DNA from: Rosa chinensis
Taxonomy: Eukaryota; Streptophyta; Magnoliopsida; Rosales; Rosaceae
DNA: 64,000 nucleotides
NCBI RefSeq assembly: GCF_002994745.2
Contig: NC_037088.1
Location: 66,544,397-66,608,396, forward strand
Direction of reading: 5' to 3'
A model generated the notes under the pieces. That model was not told the origin of the DNA, searched no databases, and saw only the letters and a list, made by a program, of their open reading frames with translations. Shown here in pieces: positions 22,571-34,596 of the stretch (within the stretch, counting starts at the first letter, position 1; each line of letters opens with the position of its first letter). Made by a program: the position numbers and the translations under genes.

Positions 22571-23236
22571 GCAAGGGAGGAGTCCTGCTGGTGGGGACTT
22601 CGTTTCTTGGAAAATGACAAGGGAGAAGTCCCGCTGGCGGGGTTTGCTCAGCGGATACTTCGTCTCTTGGAAAATGACAAGGGAGAAGTCCTGCTGGTGG
22701 GGTTTGCTCAGCGGATACTTCGTCTCTTGGAAAATGACAAGGGAGAAGTTCCGCTGGCGGGGTTTGCTCAGCGGAGACTTCGTCTCTTGAAAAATGACAA
22801 GGGAGAAGTCCCGCTGGCGGGGTTTGCTTAGCGGATACTTCGTCTCTTGGAAAATGACAAGGGAGAAGTTCCGCTGGCGGGGTTTGCTCAGCGGAGACTT
22901 CGTCTCTTGAAAAATGACAAGGGAGAAGTTTCGCTGGCGGAGACTTCGTTTCTTGGAAAATGACAAGGGAGAAGTCCCGCTGGCGGGGTTTGCTCAGCGG
23001 ATACTTCGTCTCTTGGAAAATGACAAGGGAGAAGTTCCGCTGGCGGGGTTTGCTCAGCGGAGACTTCGTCTCTTGAAAAATGACAAGGGAGAAGTTCCGC
23101 TGGCGGGGTTTCGCTGGTGGAGACTTCGTTTCTTGGAAAATGACAAGGGAGAAGTCCCGCTGGCGGGGTTTGCTCAGCGGATACTTCGTCTCTTGGAAAA
23201 TGACAAGGGAGAAGTTCCGCTGGCGGGGTTTCCGAA
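22571..23236. repeat. 60-bp tandem repeat array, about 11 units (Element 3)
   Basis: These are the same 60-bp units as at 6345-7034, but two or three units are short (about 46-48 bp) through loss of the GGTTTGCTCAGCG segment, for example near 22590 and 22930. The array therefore rearranges between copies while its position upstream of the antisense promoter is constant. Confidence 0.88.
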
Positions 23237-23462
23237 GTTGCCCCTTCGGTGGTTAATACGTGTCGAGCCTATAGCGGGTTAGCGTGCGTAGGTTTGTCTG
23301 CTAAGCCTGTCCGTCTTCTAGCCTTTAATGACAGTAACTGTGGGTTTCGTAACCGAGATGACGCCTCGGGCAATCCGGAGAGTGAGTGGAGACGTACGAC
23401 ACCTGTACGGCTAACAAGTGATGTCGGTATGGAGCGGACGGCTGAGGACGCGTTGGGGCCGA

Positions 23463-23470
23463 TATAAAAA
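23463..23470 (+). promoter_or_regulatory. TATA box of the Element 3 antisense gene
   Basis: TATAAAAA in the same context as 7265-7272, with 100 bases on each side nearly identical between copies. Confidence 0.7.
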
Positions 23471-23494
23471 GGGGGGAAACTCTGGGGGATTCGA

Positions 23495-26400
23495 CACTTT
23501 GTAAAAATTTTGAAAGCTTAGTCACCGTTTGTCCGAGACCGGAGAAGGAGCCTACCGAAGTTTGGGTATACCACTCCCAGAGAGACGTCGGTTGTAACTG
23601 TGCACCACCGTGCCGGAGATTGCACCACTGAGGTTGGTATTCGGATCTCCGTCTTCTGCTATTTGTTTCTGCTAGTTTCTGGGTTTTGTTGTGTTTGCTT
23701 TTCTGGGTGTGTTCTGAGGTGTGAAATGGGGTTTTTTGTGGGGGGTTGAATGATGGTTGGCCAATGCGTTTAGTGGTTTAGGATTTGGATAGCCGAGTCT
23801 GGGTTGAGTGTGTTTGTTTATACTTTGGAGTTTTCTGGGTTTTGTTCTTGATTATTTTGGCTATATCTGATGCGAGAATAGGCTGGATCTATGTTTGTGC
23901 TAACTGATGTGGGTTTTAGGGTTTTGGGATGGCTAGCGTTATAGAGATTTCGAGCAGTGAGGATTCCGGGTCTGACGTGTCGCTCAGGGCGGCGGATGGG
24001 ATTTTTATTGATTCGTTGCGTCCGTCTGCCCATGCAGGAACCTCACTGCCAGAACCGCTAGAAGTTGAGCCGCTACAGACCATCCTCTGGGAAGTAACAA
24101 TGGGTCGTGGTCAGCGTCCGGAGAGTTCCAAGGCGGGTGAGGCTGCTGCCGCCAAAGCTAGGCGGGATGAGCGCTTGGCGAGCAATAGTGCTGCCAGCGG
24201 CTCCGCTGCGGAGGAAGAAACAGCGGAGCAGAATGTTGAGTCAGTGTGGTTCCTCCCGGATGGGACAGCTGTTGACGAGACGGGAGGGGGGATGAGCGAT
24301 ACTGCTGTCACTCGACTGAAGCAGACGTTCCGGTTGCCTGGGTCGGTGAAGCTGCGCCCACCGACGGCTGATGAGAAGGCGTCGATTCTCCCGGCGGGGT
24401 GTGCGGCCGTGCACGAGGCCATATTCCGCCAAGGAGTGACACTCCCGCTGGTGCCCAATCTCCAAATCCTTGTGTGCGAGTTTGGCCTTGCCTTTGGTCA
24501 GCTCTGTCCCAACATGTGGCGGTTGATGTTGGCGATGAACTCCTTGTGGCGCTTGTCGGGGTGCGAGGGGCCTACCGTGGCGGAAGTGCTTCACTTCTAC
24601 GAGTTAGTATACGTGAAGCGCCAAGGCTGCAAAGGGCAAGTAAACTTGAGTCGCCGGCAGGGAGCGCCCAAGCTGATCGAGAATCTGAGGGACTCCATGT
24701 CCTATTGGCGGGGGACCTTCTGCGTTGCTACAGACGGTTAGGAGTACCACGCTAGGTCGAACGAAGAAGGGCCGTCATTTAGGATTAAGTCTGAGTTCCA
24801 ACCTATTCGAGGTTGGTGTCCGGTGTCCGCTGAAAATGTTTGGCGTGCTTGCGTGCTTGAACTTGTATTCTTACTAACGATGTGTTTTTTTTTGTGCAGC
24901 GGGACTTCGGTATACGCTGACGCGCGAAGAAGAGTGCCGCGTGGCGAGGATCAGAGGTTGCTGGAGGAACCGAAACTTGCTTGATTTCCGCCTGCTGACT
25001 GGTTGGGAGTTATTGGTCGACCTGCGACTAACACGCTCCATTGGTGAGGAGTCTACCCTGTCGTTTCGTATTATACTATTGAATTGTGTCTGACTGGTGG
25101 CTGTCTTCCCTCTTTTTTTAGAAACTCCGCCGGGCAACAAATCAAGTCGCGACGCATTTGAGAAAGCGATGGATCGGGCGGAGATAGAAAATTTTTTGGA
25201 GGCCATGTACGCCGAGGGGCTGGCGGCCCAGCAGACTGTGGTGAACCCGGAGACGTTGGCGTTGAGCCAGTCCGAGGTTCCGGTGGTGATGGCGATGCCG
25301 CACCAGTCTCACCTTGGTGAAGATGGTCTGCCTGTGGTGCAGGCGGGGACCCAGACGGCCGGCAGGGATCAGAGGGGAAGTGCTGCGACCGGGCCTCAGA
25401 AGGAGCGGATGCCTGCCCAGAGGTGTGGTCCTCAGAAGGTGGTTCAGCCGGCGGGAGAAGTCATTGTGACGAGGGAGGAACCGCCAGTAAGGGCGACGAG
25501 GGCCGCCGCTGGGGGCCAGAGGGCGCTGGAGAAAAAGCGCCGGACGACTGAGTCTCCTGACGAGGAAGAGGGAGAAGAGGTGGAGGTGGTTGGGGCCCGC
25601 CGACAGAAGAAGGCCCGCCAAGCTCCTGCAAAAACTGCGGCGGTGGAGGGAGAGGCGCCCGCCGTCAGCGATCTGGACTCCTTCGCCGAGTATGCGCCAT
25701 TCATGACAGAAGGGGAGCGGGAGTTCCTCTTCCATCTGTGCGAGCGGCTGGGGTTCGGGGGTCTGGCGGGCATATCGCGCCCGACGGCAATTGACCAATC
25801 GCCCTTCAGCTCGGCGTTTGGTCAAATATCGGCGGGGTTACACGATATGTTCGTGGCGGCGTCAAAGCAGCCCCGGGTTGAGGAAGAGCTCAAGGGAGAA
25901 ATTGGAGGTCTCCAGAGGGAGTTGGCGGAGGCCAAGGAGAGACTGGCGGAGATCGAACGGGGACTGGTCAAGGCGGAATGTGATTATGCGGACGCCCGCG
26001 GCAAGCTTAATGCGGCCATCCGGCGGGATCTGGAGAGGAATGAACACGTCTCCAAGTTGGAGCAGGAGATCGGGCTGCTGCAGGAGCGGATAGCCGCCAA
26101 AGACAAGAAGCTCATTATAGTGCAGCGGGAGTCCGCCGAAAGGATGGCCGAACTGAAGCGGCTGGGGGGTGAGGTTACCCGCCTGAGAGCTGAGGGGAGC
26201 ACCGCTGCGGCCGCTGCTGTTGAAGCATTCAAGCAGTCGGTGGAGTTTAAGAAGACGCTGACCGAAGCGGCGAAGTCTGGGGCCCGGGCCAATATAGATA
26301 TGTTGAAGCGGAAGGGTGCCATTGACTTTGCAAAGGCGTCGCAGCTTGACGTGCCGCCGCTCGAAAGTGTCCCGGCGGAGACAGAAGTGCCCGCTCCAGC

Positions 26401-26730
26401 TGTAGGTGCTCATTCGGGCAGCGGAGAAAGTGGTCCACATCCGACGGAAGGGTCCCAGCAAACTCCCCAGCAGACCCCGTCGGAGGTGTCACGTGCCGGT
26501 TTTCTGGAGGCACACACCCGGGCCGACGGCACCATAGAGACCCCCAGTCCGACAGCCCGAGGGTCCGATCAAGCGAGCCGATCGGTCGCGCCGCCAGCCG
26601 TTGAAGCAGCAGAGGCCGAAGCCAACCGCTGAACCTATCTGAGATCTCCAAATTTTTTTTTTTTTGTGTAGCCGCTGAGGCAGACTAGTTTGTAAAGAAT
26701 TTTGTGGAATAAAGTAAATTTCTGACTTGG
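23495..26730 (+). pseudogene. Element 3 antisense gene: Transposase_28-like protein, one nonsense codon
   Basis: Same structure as the Element 2 gene. Intron 1 in the leader is 23633-23919, the ATG is at 23929, and coding exons are 23929-24811, 24900-25043 and 25122-26632, with GT-AG introns of 88 and 78 nt. A TAG at 24738-24740 replaces the tryptophan codon present in Element 2, so the protein would end at 270 residues, just after the conserved domain. The long last exon is fully open, including the coiled coil at about 25860-26200, because it lacks the 19-bp duplication of Element 2. Intron sequences differ much more between copies than exons, which supports the exon model. Confidence 0.75.
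26708..26713 (+). terminator. Polyadenylation signal of the Element 3 antisense gene
   Basis: AATAAA in the same place as in Element 2, 76 bases after the stop codon. Confidence 0.6.
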
Positions 26731-27035
26731 TTTGCCATGATGTGTGTGTAGTATTTTTGAGTTATATTTTCTTTTGTCGATCAATGGAACATTAAAGGAA
26801 TTAAGATTGGTCCAAGTGCACCACGTAGCGGACGGGGTCCGCCGACGATTGCTGGCGTTGCCAGTTGCCCTCAGTGCTAGACTTGGTAACAATGGTCTGA
26901 ATAATTCCTCGTTTCATTGATGGCTGACTGATCAGCGTACAAAAGTGGGGTAGTACCCGTTGGGTAGCTTCCCTTAGCTAAACATTTGAACAAAAGATTT
27001 AGCTAAGTCAAGATGCGCATGGGTAGCGGTTTGAC

Positions 27036-28925
27036 TATTTGTAATAATACCGAAGGTGTTCAGTATTCCAAGGGCGGGCCGAAATGACGCCGTCCTTGTC
27101 CATTAAGTAGAAGGTGCCTGGGCTAACGACTTCCACAATTTTGTACGGGCCCTCCCTAGTTGGGCGGAGTTTTGTCGGTGGCGGAATGACGTCCTTCATA
27201 ACCGAGTCCCCCAGTTGGAGGTTCCGGGGGCCCTGACTCTGGCGTTGTAAAAGCGTGATACCCGTTGCTTGTTTTGTAGATTGTGTAAATGGGCCTTGAG
27301 TCTTTTCTCTTCTAGGAGGTCCCTGTCCAAGTTGACGCCGGCGCCGTTGGTCTCTGGGCAGTAGCCTTCGACTCTAGCGGTAGGTTGAGTAACTTTAATG
27401 GGTAAGACAGCCTCTGTGCCGAACATCATACAAAAAGGAGTTTCTCCGGTGGCGGAGGTTGGAGTTGTTCGGATGGCCCACAGGACCTCTGGGAGTCTTT
27501 CCGCCCATAAACCTTTGGCGTCGTCGAGCTTCTTTTTTAGTAACTTTTTGATTATCTTGTTTGCCGCTTCGACCTGACCGTTGGTCTGGGGGTGGGCGAC
27601 AGATGCAAATCTCAACTTGGTGCCTAGGTTGGTGGTGAAGGAGATGAGCTCGTCATTGTTGAACTGTGTGCCGTTGTCTGTGATGATTGTGTGTGGGACA
27701 CCGTAGCGGCAATAGATATTTTTCCAAAGGAAGTGAATTACCTTGGCGGTAGTTATTGCCGTCAGCGGCTCCGCCTCTATCCACTTGCTGTTGTAATCAA
27801 TGGCAACAATGATGTATTTGAATTGACCTTTGGCAGTCTGGAACTTTCCCATCAGGTCAAGGCCCCACGTGGAATGAATCCATGGGCCCACGATGATTGA
27901 CAGTGGTTCCGCTGGTTCGTGTGGGAGATCTGCAAACTGTTGGCATTTGTGGCAAGACCTCGAAATCCGCCGGGCGTCATCGCCAAGTGTAGGCCAGAAG
28001 TAGCCTTGTCGCATTGTGCGGTTGGTCAGGGATCTGGCGCCCGAGTGGTTTCCGCATTCCCCGCCATGGATTTCAGTTAGGACAACCCTTCCCTCCTCTG
28101 GGGTTAGACAGCGGAGGTTAGGATGGGTGAATCCCTGGCGGTAGAGCTTGCCGTGCTGGATGTTGTAGCGGGTTGCTCTTCGCTGGAGCTGTCTTGCCTG
28201 GACCTTATCTTCTGGCAACGTTCCGTTGCGCTTATATGTGATGATCTCGTCCATCCAGCTGGGGTTGACCTGAACGTTGAAGATTTCCGCCAGGGTCTTT
28301 GTGATACTTGGCTTGTCCAGGCACTCCACCCTTGTGTTCGCTGGACTCTGATGTGGTTGGCGGTTGCCAGTCTCGCCAGTGAATCAGCCTTAGCGTTCTT
28401 TTCCCTGGGGATCTGTGTGATTGTATGGAATTTGAACTTTTTTAGCAACGTTTTGACGTACCCCAAATATGCTGCTAACTGCTGGTCCTTGGCTTGGAAG
28501 CTGTCGTTGACTTGGTTGACTACTAGTTGGGAGTCGCTGAATATGTTGACGCTGTCAGCTCCTGAGTCAATGGCGAGGAGTAGGCCGGCGATGAGCGCCT
28601 CGTACTCCGCCATATTGTTTGAAGCTTTGAAGTTGAATTTCAATGCGTACTCTGCGTTCAGTCCCCCGGGTCCGGTTAAGATGACTCCGGCGCCGCTGGC
28701 CTTGGCACAGGCGGAGCCGTCTACATGTAGGTCCCAATCTGACTGTGGGGGAGTTGCCTCTGTATTGGTTACTATTTCTGTTCCGGGCATTGTTTGAGTA
28801 TCCGGTTCCGACTGACGCTCAGTAAGTTCAGCGATGAAGTCTGCTACTGCCTGGCCCTTCATGGCGGTTCTTGGCTTGTACTCTATGTCAAATTCGCTGA
28901 GCTCAATCGCCCACTTACTGAGGCG
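27036..28925 (-). pseudogene. pol: Element 3 pol, 3' part: RNase H and integrase, frameshifted
   Basis: RNase H runs from about 28862 to 28365 with HVDGSACAKASGAG and NMAEYEALIAGL. A 1-bp deletion near 28360 shifts the frame between RNase H and integrase. Integrase (28329-27220) keeps the zinc segment and the DDE core (IITDNGTQFNN and QTNGQVEAANK). A 2-bp insertion in a run of G near 27228 then changes the frame in the C-terminal tail. All breaks are judged by comparison with Element 2. Confidence 0.85.
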
Positions 28926-31900
28926 TCATGAGTGTTCAGGGTTCTGCATCACCTGCCTCAGCGGTTGGTTGGTTAACACATGGATCGTGTGAGCTTGGAA
29001 ATATTGCCTGAGGTGTCTGGCGGCAACGATAAGTGCGAGGGCCAACTGTTCCAACGGTGAATATCTTGTTTCTGCTCCTTTCATGCCTCTGCCGGCGTAG
29101 AATACTGGGAGTTCATCCTGGCCTTCCCGCCGAACAATGGCGCAACTTATTGCCGTTGCCGAGACCGCCAAGTATATGAATAATGTCTCTCCTTGCACAG
29201 GGACAGAAAGGAGAGGGACCGCCGCCAGATATTCTTTTAGGCTCTGGAACGCCGCCTGACACTCTGGGTTCCAGTCGATGACCTTCTTGTGAGTTTTTTT
29301 GAGGAGTTTGAAGAATGGGGCGCACTTGTCAGTGAGTCGAGAGATGAATCGAGAGAGGGCGGTTAACTTGCCTTGGAGACACTGGACGTCTACCTTATAC
29401 TTCGGGTCCCCCAGGTTAAGGATGGCCTGTATCTTGTCTGGGTTAGCCTCGATACCTCGCTCGCTGACGATGTAACCTAGAAATTTGCTAGCGGTGACTG
29501 CAAAGAAACATTTTTCTGGGTTGAGGCGCATACCATAGGCCAAGAGGATGGTTACTATGATCCTGAGGTTTTCCACATGTCCACTGGCCTTTATGCTCTT
29601 AACTAGCATGTCATCCACATAGACCTCGATAATTTTTCCCAGATGCTCAGCGAACATGGCGTTCATCAACCGCTGATAAGTTGCACCGGCGTTCTTCAGA
29701 CCAAAAGGCATGACATTGTAGCAGTAGAGGCCTTTGTCGGTGGTGAAGGTGGTGCATTCTTGGTCGCTGGGGTGCATCTTGATCTGATTGTACCCGGAGA
29801 AGGCGTCCATCATGCTGAGGAGTTCGTGTCCGGCGGTTGCATCGACCAGCTGATCGATTCGAGGTAGCGGGAAACTATCCTCTGGGTCTAGTTGGGCGCC
29901 TATGCGGACCGTCCTCTCCAGATGTTCGTCTGAGATGCAGACGACCTTCAGCGACGTGTCCGGGTTGACCGGCTCCTTCATTACATATTTCTTCTCCTCA
30001 TCTCTAGGATCCTCAAAGATATTCGGTGGTGGTGGGTCATTACCCACTGTCAGGATTTCATGGCGGCGCGTCGAACGCGCTACAGTTGTTGAATAGCATT
30101 CTCGTGCCAGCTGCTGGCTTCCCCTTACACAGCCTGTGCCGTTGGGCGTGGGGAACTTCATGAGAAGCATGTATCCGGCAATGATGCACTTGAGCTTATT
30201 AAGTGCCGGTCGACCAATGATGGCGTTGTACGAACTGAAACAGTCGACTATGATGAACTCCGTGTGTACCTCCGCCATACAGGGACTAGTGCCAATAACT
30301 AGTCGCATGTAGTCCGACCCTAGTGGTTGTGTGATGTCACCGGAGAAGCTGAGCAGTGGATCGTGATCCTGGAGTAGTTTCCTGTTCCGCTTGAGATGGT
30401 CGTAGCAACCGCTGAAGATGACGTTGACAGCGGACCCGTTATCCACCAAGATTCTCCCCACCGAGAATTTGCCAAGAATGGCATCGACCAAGAATGGGTC
30501 GTCATGGGGTAAATGTACTCCGCGCTCCTCCTCCTCTGAAAAGGTAATAGGCTCCCAACCTGATCTCGGTAGTTTGGCGGATCTTTCGTAGCGGATGTTG
30601 CAAACTTCCTTCGGGTGGTTGGCACGTTCATATCGCTTTCTTGCCCTGTGAGACATATTGGTGATTGGAGCACCGCCATCGATGGTATTGATGCGGCCCA
30701 AGGTTTCAACGTTGGCAATCACTGGTGGTGGTTGGCGCACCTTGAACTGCTCTAACTTGCCGTCACGGTACAAAGTCTCAATGGCCGTTTTGAGAGCATT
30801 GCAGCTGTTTGTATTGTGGCCGCTGTCCGCGTGGTATTTGCACCACTTGCCGGTGTTCCTGGGTTTGCCTGTTTTTGGGTACTTTGGAGGGGGTGGCGGT
30901 GGGATCTGATCCTTGTACTGATTATAGTTATCTTCATATGAGGCCGTTAGGACCGTGAAGACTGCGTACCGCTGCGAGGATTCCGTCTGCTTGTTGTGGT
31001 TATCCCCGTGAGTTGGGCGGTTTCCCTTGTAGTAATGCTGCCCCTTCTGCCGCTTGGTTTGGTGGTGGCCCTGCTGCCACTCCCTTTTCTTGTCGGTTGG
31101 TGGTGCTGAGGGGGGCTTGTCACCGGTTCCCTGGTGACTGGCAGATGGTTGTGCTGACCTTGCTGCTGTTGCTGGCGGTGGGTTCTCTCCATATGTAATG
31201 AATTCCGCCTGGGCGTGAATGACCGCCTCACTCATGACGTGGTCGTACGTTGCATTGGGATGGTTGTAATTGAGGTGATAGAGGAACGGTCCCTTGAGGA
31301 GTCCCTTCCTGAAGGCCGCCGATGCCATAGTTTTGTCTAGGTCGCGGCACTGAGATGCTGCCGCCCGCCACCTGGTGACAAAGGCCTTCAGTGATTCGTC
31401 CTCCCCCTGTTTAACTCCGAAAAGCTGACTTGTATTGTGATGTCCGGAGGACAGTAAGATGAAGCGGGAGAGGAAAGCATGCGACAGTGCATGGAATGAG
31501 CCGACAGACCCTGGCGGACATTCGAAAAACCAGTTCATTGCTTCGCCGTCCAATGTTTCGCTGAATAGATGGCATAAGGTGGCGTCGTCGAACCCCTTGT
31601 TGTTGGTGACCTTCTTGAAGGTGTCCATGTGGACAAAGGGATCGGTCATTCCGCCGTAAGGTGGCATCTTTGGGGTTTTTGCATATGCCGGTCTAACAGC
31701 CTGCAGGATCGCGGCGGAAAAGGGGCCGGGTCTGGAAGTGAATAGCGGGTTCCGAGCTGACGCCGGGACGCCTGTTTCCGCCCTGATCAACCTCTGCTCC
31801 AGTTGGTGCATCCTATCCAATAGCTGGGCGGTTGCATCACCGGCAGAATCGGCCTGACTGGCCTGCCGAGTTGGCCTTCGCCTAGGTATGGGCGGATCAC

Positions 31901-32429
31901 CCTCAGTCCTTGCCCTGACATTCGAGCGGTTGTCGTGCGGAAGTGATTCCGCCACCTGCTCTAACACTAGTTGGGGTATGGGCGGCGGTCCCATTCCTGA
32001 CAACCCTGGTGGGTTAAGCGGTACATGCATTTGTAAGACCGGCCCTGGCGCCATCGTGTCGGTGCTGGGTCGACTACGCCTGGTGCTGCGTGACTGCTCG
32101 CTTTGTGCCGGGCGGTTGGTGGTAGCCAAAGTGTTTTTTAGTTCCTCGAAACGTGCCATGAGCGCAGCCATCTGTGCCTGGGCCTCAGCCTTCTCCTTGC
32201 GCTCCTCCTCACGCTCCCTGTTTGCCTTATGAAGATCCGCCAGTGCTATCTCGTACATGGTGACGAGATCCCTGCCTGACGGGTGGCTGCTGCCTGGATT
32301 TGCCTCGCCGCCGGGGTTGGCTGGGGTTGTGAATAGTGCGCGGTTAACGCCGATCGCGGGGTCGGAGGGTTGGGGAATGGCGGGGAGCCCTGCCTGCTCC
32401 TCAGCGTTTCCCCCGCTATCGTTAGTCAT
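28926..32429 (-). pseudogene. gag: Element 3 gag, protease and deleted RT in one open frame
   Basis: A single open frame of 1167 codons runs from the gag start (MTNDSGGNAEEQ) through the gag core, zinc knuckle, protease and RT. It shows that the family has one continuous gag-pol frame. Gag looks intact. The protease motif reads VDNGSAVNV (codons near 30440), so the usual serine of D-S-G is asparagine. The 327 bp matching 13695-14021 of Element 2 are absent, removing 109 residues at the N-terminal end of RT, including the CVDFKNLN segment. YVDD is still present. The frame ends at a TGA (28926-28928) in the connection to RNase H. Confidence 0.88.
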
Positions 32430-32463
32430 GGTGATTGTAGCGGGATGACCTTTTGTTCAAAGA

Positions 32464-32481
32464 TTCCCACAGACGGCGCCA
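32464..32481 (-). other. Element 3 primer-binding site
   Basis: Identical to the Element 2 site (TGGCGCCGTCTGTGGGAA on the minus strand), one base inside the 5' LTR. Confidence 0.8.
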
Positions 32482-32482
32482 A

Positions 32483-32998
32483 TGTTAATGTCTAAAAGTC
32501 TGGCGGTAGCCGGACCTTAGTTAACGCTGATCCGTTGGGCGGATCGATACTTGTGTTGATGTTATAGTCCCTGTTACCTGTCAAGTAAAATACAACGGGC
32601 GTCAGAGGGAGACCGCGCTGGGCGGTCTTCAACTCTCCGATGCCTAAGTTAGTCAATGTATTTATGTTGACGAAGTAACAGTAGGTAAGTATTGAATGCG
32701 TAATTAATGAGGAGAGAGGAGAGAACCTTTTATTGGTGAGGAAGAGACTGATCTTGTCTTTGTTTTCGATGTGGGACTGATATGCTTCAGTTCTCAGTTT
32801 CAGAAGCTTCTGATGCCATCTTGGCGCGGCGCGTGGCGGCGCGTCAGTGGCGATCTGGAGGCGGTCTGATGCTGAGGTTGTAACCCGTCTGGCGGTGTGT
32901 CTTCATGTCATTCCTTTGGTTGGAATTAGTACCTTTAGCGGTACAATGAGCATGGCCTATTATAGCTAATTATGCTTGCAAATGTACATGTATGTACA
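32483..32998 (-). repeat. Element 3 5' LTR (right)
   Basis: This 516-bp LTR is paired with 21495-22010 and followed by the TSD CATGA. Confidence 0.95.
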
Positions 32999-33003
32999 CA
33001 TGA

Positions 33004-34591
33004 CAATCATCACAAAGATTTACTGATGTCATCGATTCATTACACAGATACTCCTACACAAGCCTTACATGACAATCATCACAAAGATTCACCACGAAGC
33101 CACTAATACATGAATACATATGTATATATATATATACCCCATAATATATGTATGTACACACATAGTCATCCACTCAGAAATGCCACTAATACCATCTATA
33201 GTCACAGTTAATCCCATAACTCCAAGACAATATGGTAACTAGGCTCATAACACATATCGCGAGATTTACTCACCTTGAAACTCCCGTTGCGTCTTCAATA
33301 CAGAACAAAGCAACCCAACCACCTAAATTAGCTGTCCAAAGAATACCTCGTCACGTACCTAAGGAAGCACAGCTCTGATTAAGTTAATGAATCACAAAGA
33401 ATAATGTTCGAAACCCTAAATTGAACCAAAATTCCCAAAGTGGCGCCAATCGAGGAAAAACCACATCTGAGACCTCCCAAAGCGTCCGGAAGACGTCCAC
33501 GATCGATATGACCAAACCTCAAGTCGATCGGACGCTCAAATCCACACGGATCGAATAAATTCACCGGTATGAAACCGTAAAAATCATAACAAATCCATTC
33601 GAACTCCAAAATTTGCATATTATATATCGAAACGCTTGTATCAACGAGTAGAACATATATAATACCAGAAACAGTCCCATACATGGCCTGAACACAGCCA
33701 GAACGCCACCACAGGCAGTGGCGCACCGCCGCCGGCCAAAACTCATTATTTCCCAAAACTCCCAACATCAAAAAGCTTCATCTAAGCATGCTTGTGGATT
33801 TTCATAACTAGGTCGAAGTCAGAAAACAAGCATAAGAGATCGAAAACTACCTCAGAAGCCGTGGAATACTGTTCAATCCGAGTTGAACCAAGTTTCACGT
33901 GAATCGATCCAAACAACCACCAAGGATCGATCAAGGAGGCTGCTCTGAGCTCCCCAAGCCCAACATGAAGCCCCGTCGACGTCGGAGATCGGAGAACCGA
34001 TCGGGTCCGAAAACACCCAACTGCGCCGCCTTCTACCGCCGCCACCACCGAGAATCGGTGCTAGAGGACACCACAGGGATGACCAGACAGAGGAGACGAT
34101 CCTATCTGGAAAGTTTGGTCGCCGGAGACCGCCGCAGGTGGCCGGTAAAGCCGGGTCCGGGTCAGGGTCGGGTCAGTCGGATTATTTTGTTTCTGAAGGT
34201 GCAGTCGAGAGAGAAGAGAGAGGAAGAGAATTGGGCTTCCGGAAAGGGAAACAAATGAAAATAGTAAGTTTCCCACTTTGGAAACTTCTATTTATACCAA
34301 AATGGAAATTCCTTCTAATGGCCATAACTTCCTCGAACGAACTCCGATTCTCGAGTTCCGCATGTCCACGAACTCGTATCGACCCGCTCTACAACTTTCG
34401 TGAAGGAATTTTTCGGAGAATCCCAACTAATAAAAAGTCAACCTTTGCGCCCCCCCTAAAATGGCACCTCCTGAATAATTATTCGCTCGAAACACTTCCG
34501 CTCCATCCACGAGCCACAAAATCATCCAATAACTATAAACTTAATTCCGAAAAATCCTCGGAAAATAATTACGAATTTCCGGCGCATCACG
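33004..34591. repeat. Element 4 right part
   Basis: No domain-bearing reading frame was seen. It begins with the remainder of the short tandem repeats, then an AT dinucleotide run at about 33120-33140, then unique-looking sequence. A purine-rich GAGAGAAGAGAGAGG stretch lies at about 34205-34230. The end GGCGCATCACG lies against the TSD TCAGA. Confidence 0.6.
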
Positions 34592-34596
34592 TCAGA

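Larger units (their letters stand above)
21495..32998 (-). mobile_element. Element 3: second, younger copy of the Element 2 family
   Basis: The TSD is CATGA (21490-21494 and 32999-33003). The 516-bp LTRs at 21495-22010 and 32483-32998 differ by one base in my reading, so insertion was very recent. The order of parts equals Element 2. Gag is open, but pol has a 327-bp in-frame deletion in RT, a stop in the RNase H region and two frameshifts, and the protease motif reads DNG instead of DSG. The antisense gene is present, with one nonsense codon. Confidence 0.95.
20399..34591. mobile_element. Element 4: probable solo LTR, split by Element 3
   Basis: A 5-bp TSD TCAGA (20394-20398 and 34592-34596) brackets an insertion into the RNase H coding region; removing it restores the reading frame. 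The ends are TGTCATGCCC and GGCGCATCACG, imperfect inverted repeats, so a 3' CA has probably mutated. Without Element 3 it is about 2.7 kb. It has no coding domains, which fits a large solo LTR, but its family is not identified. Confidence 0.7.
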
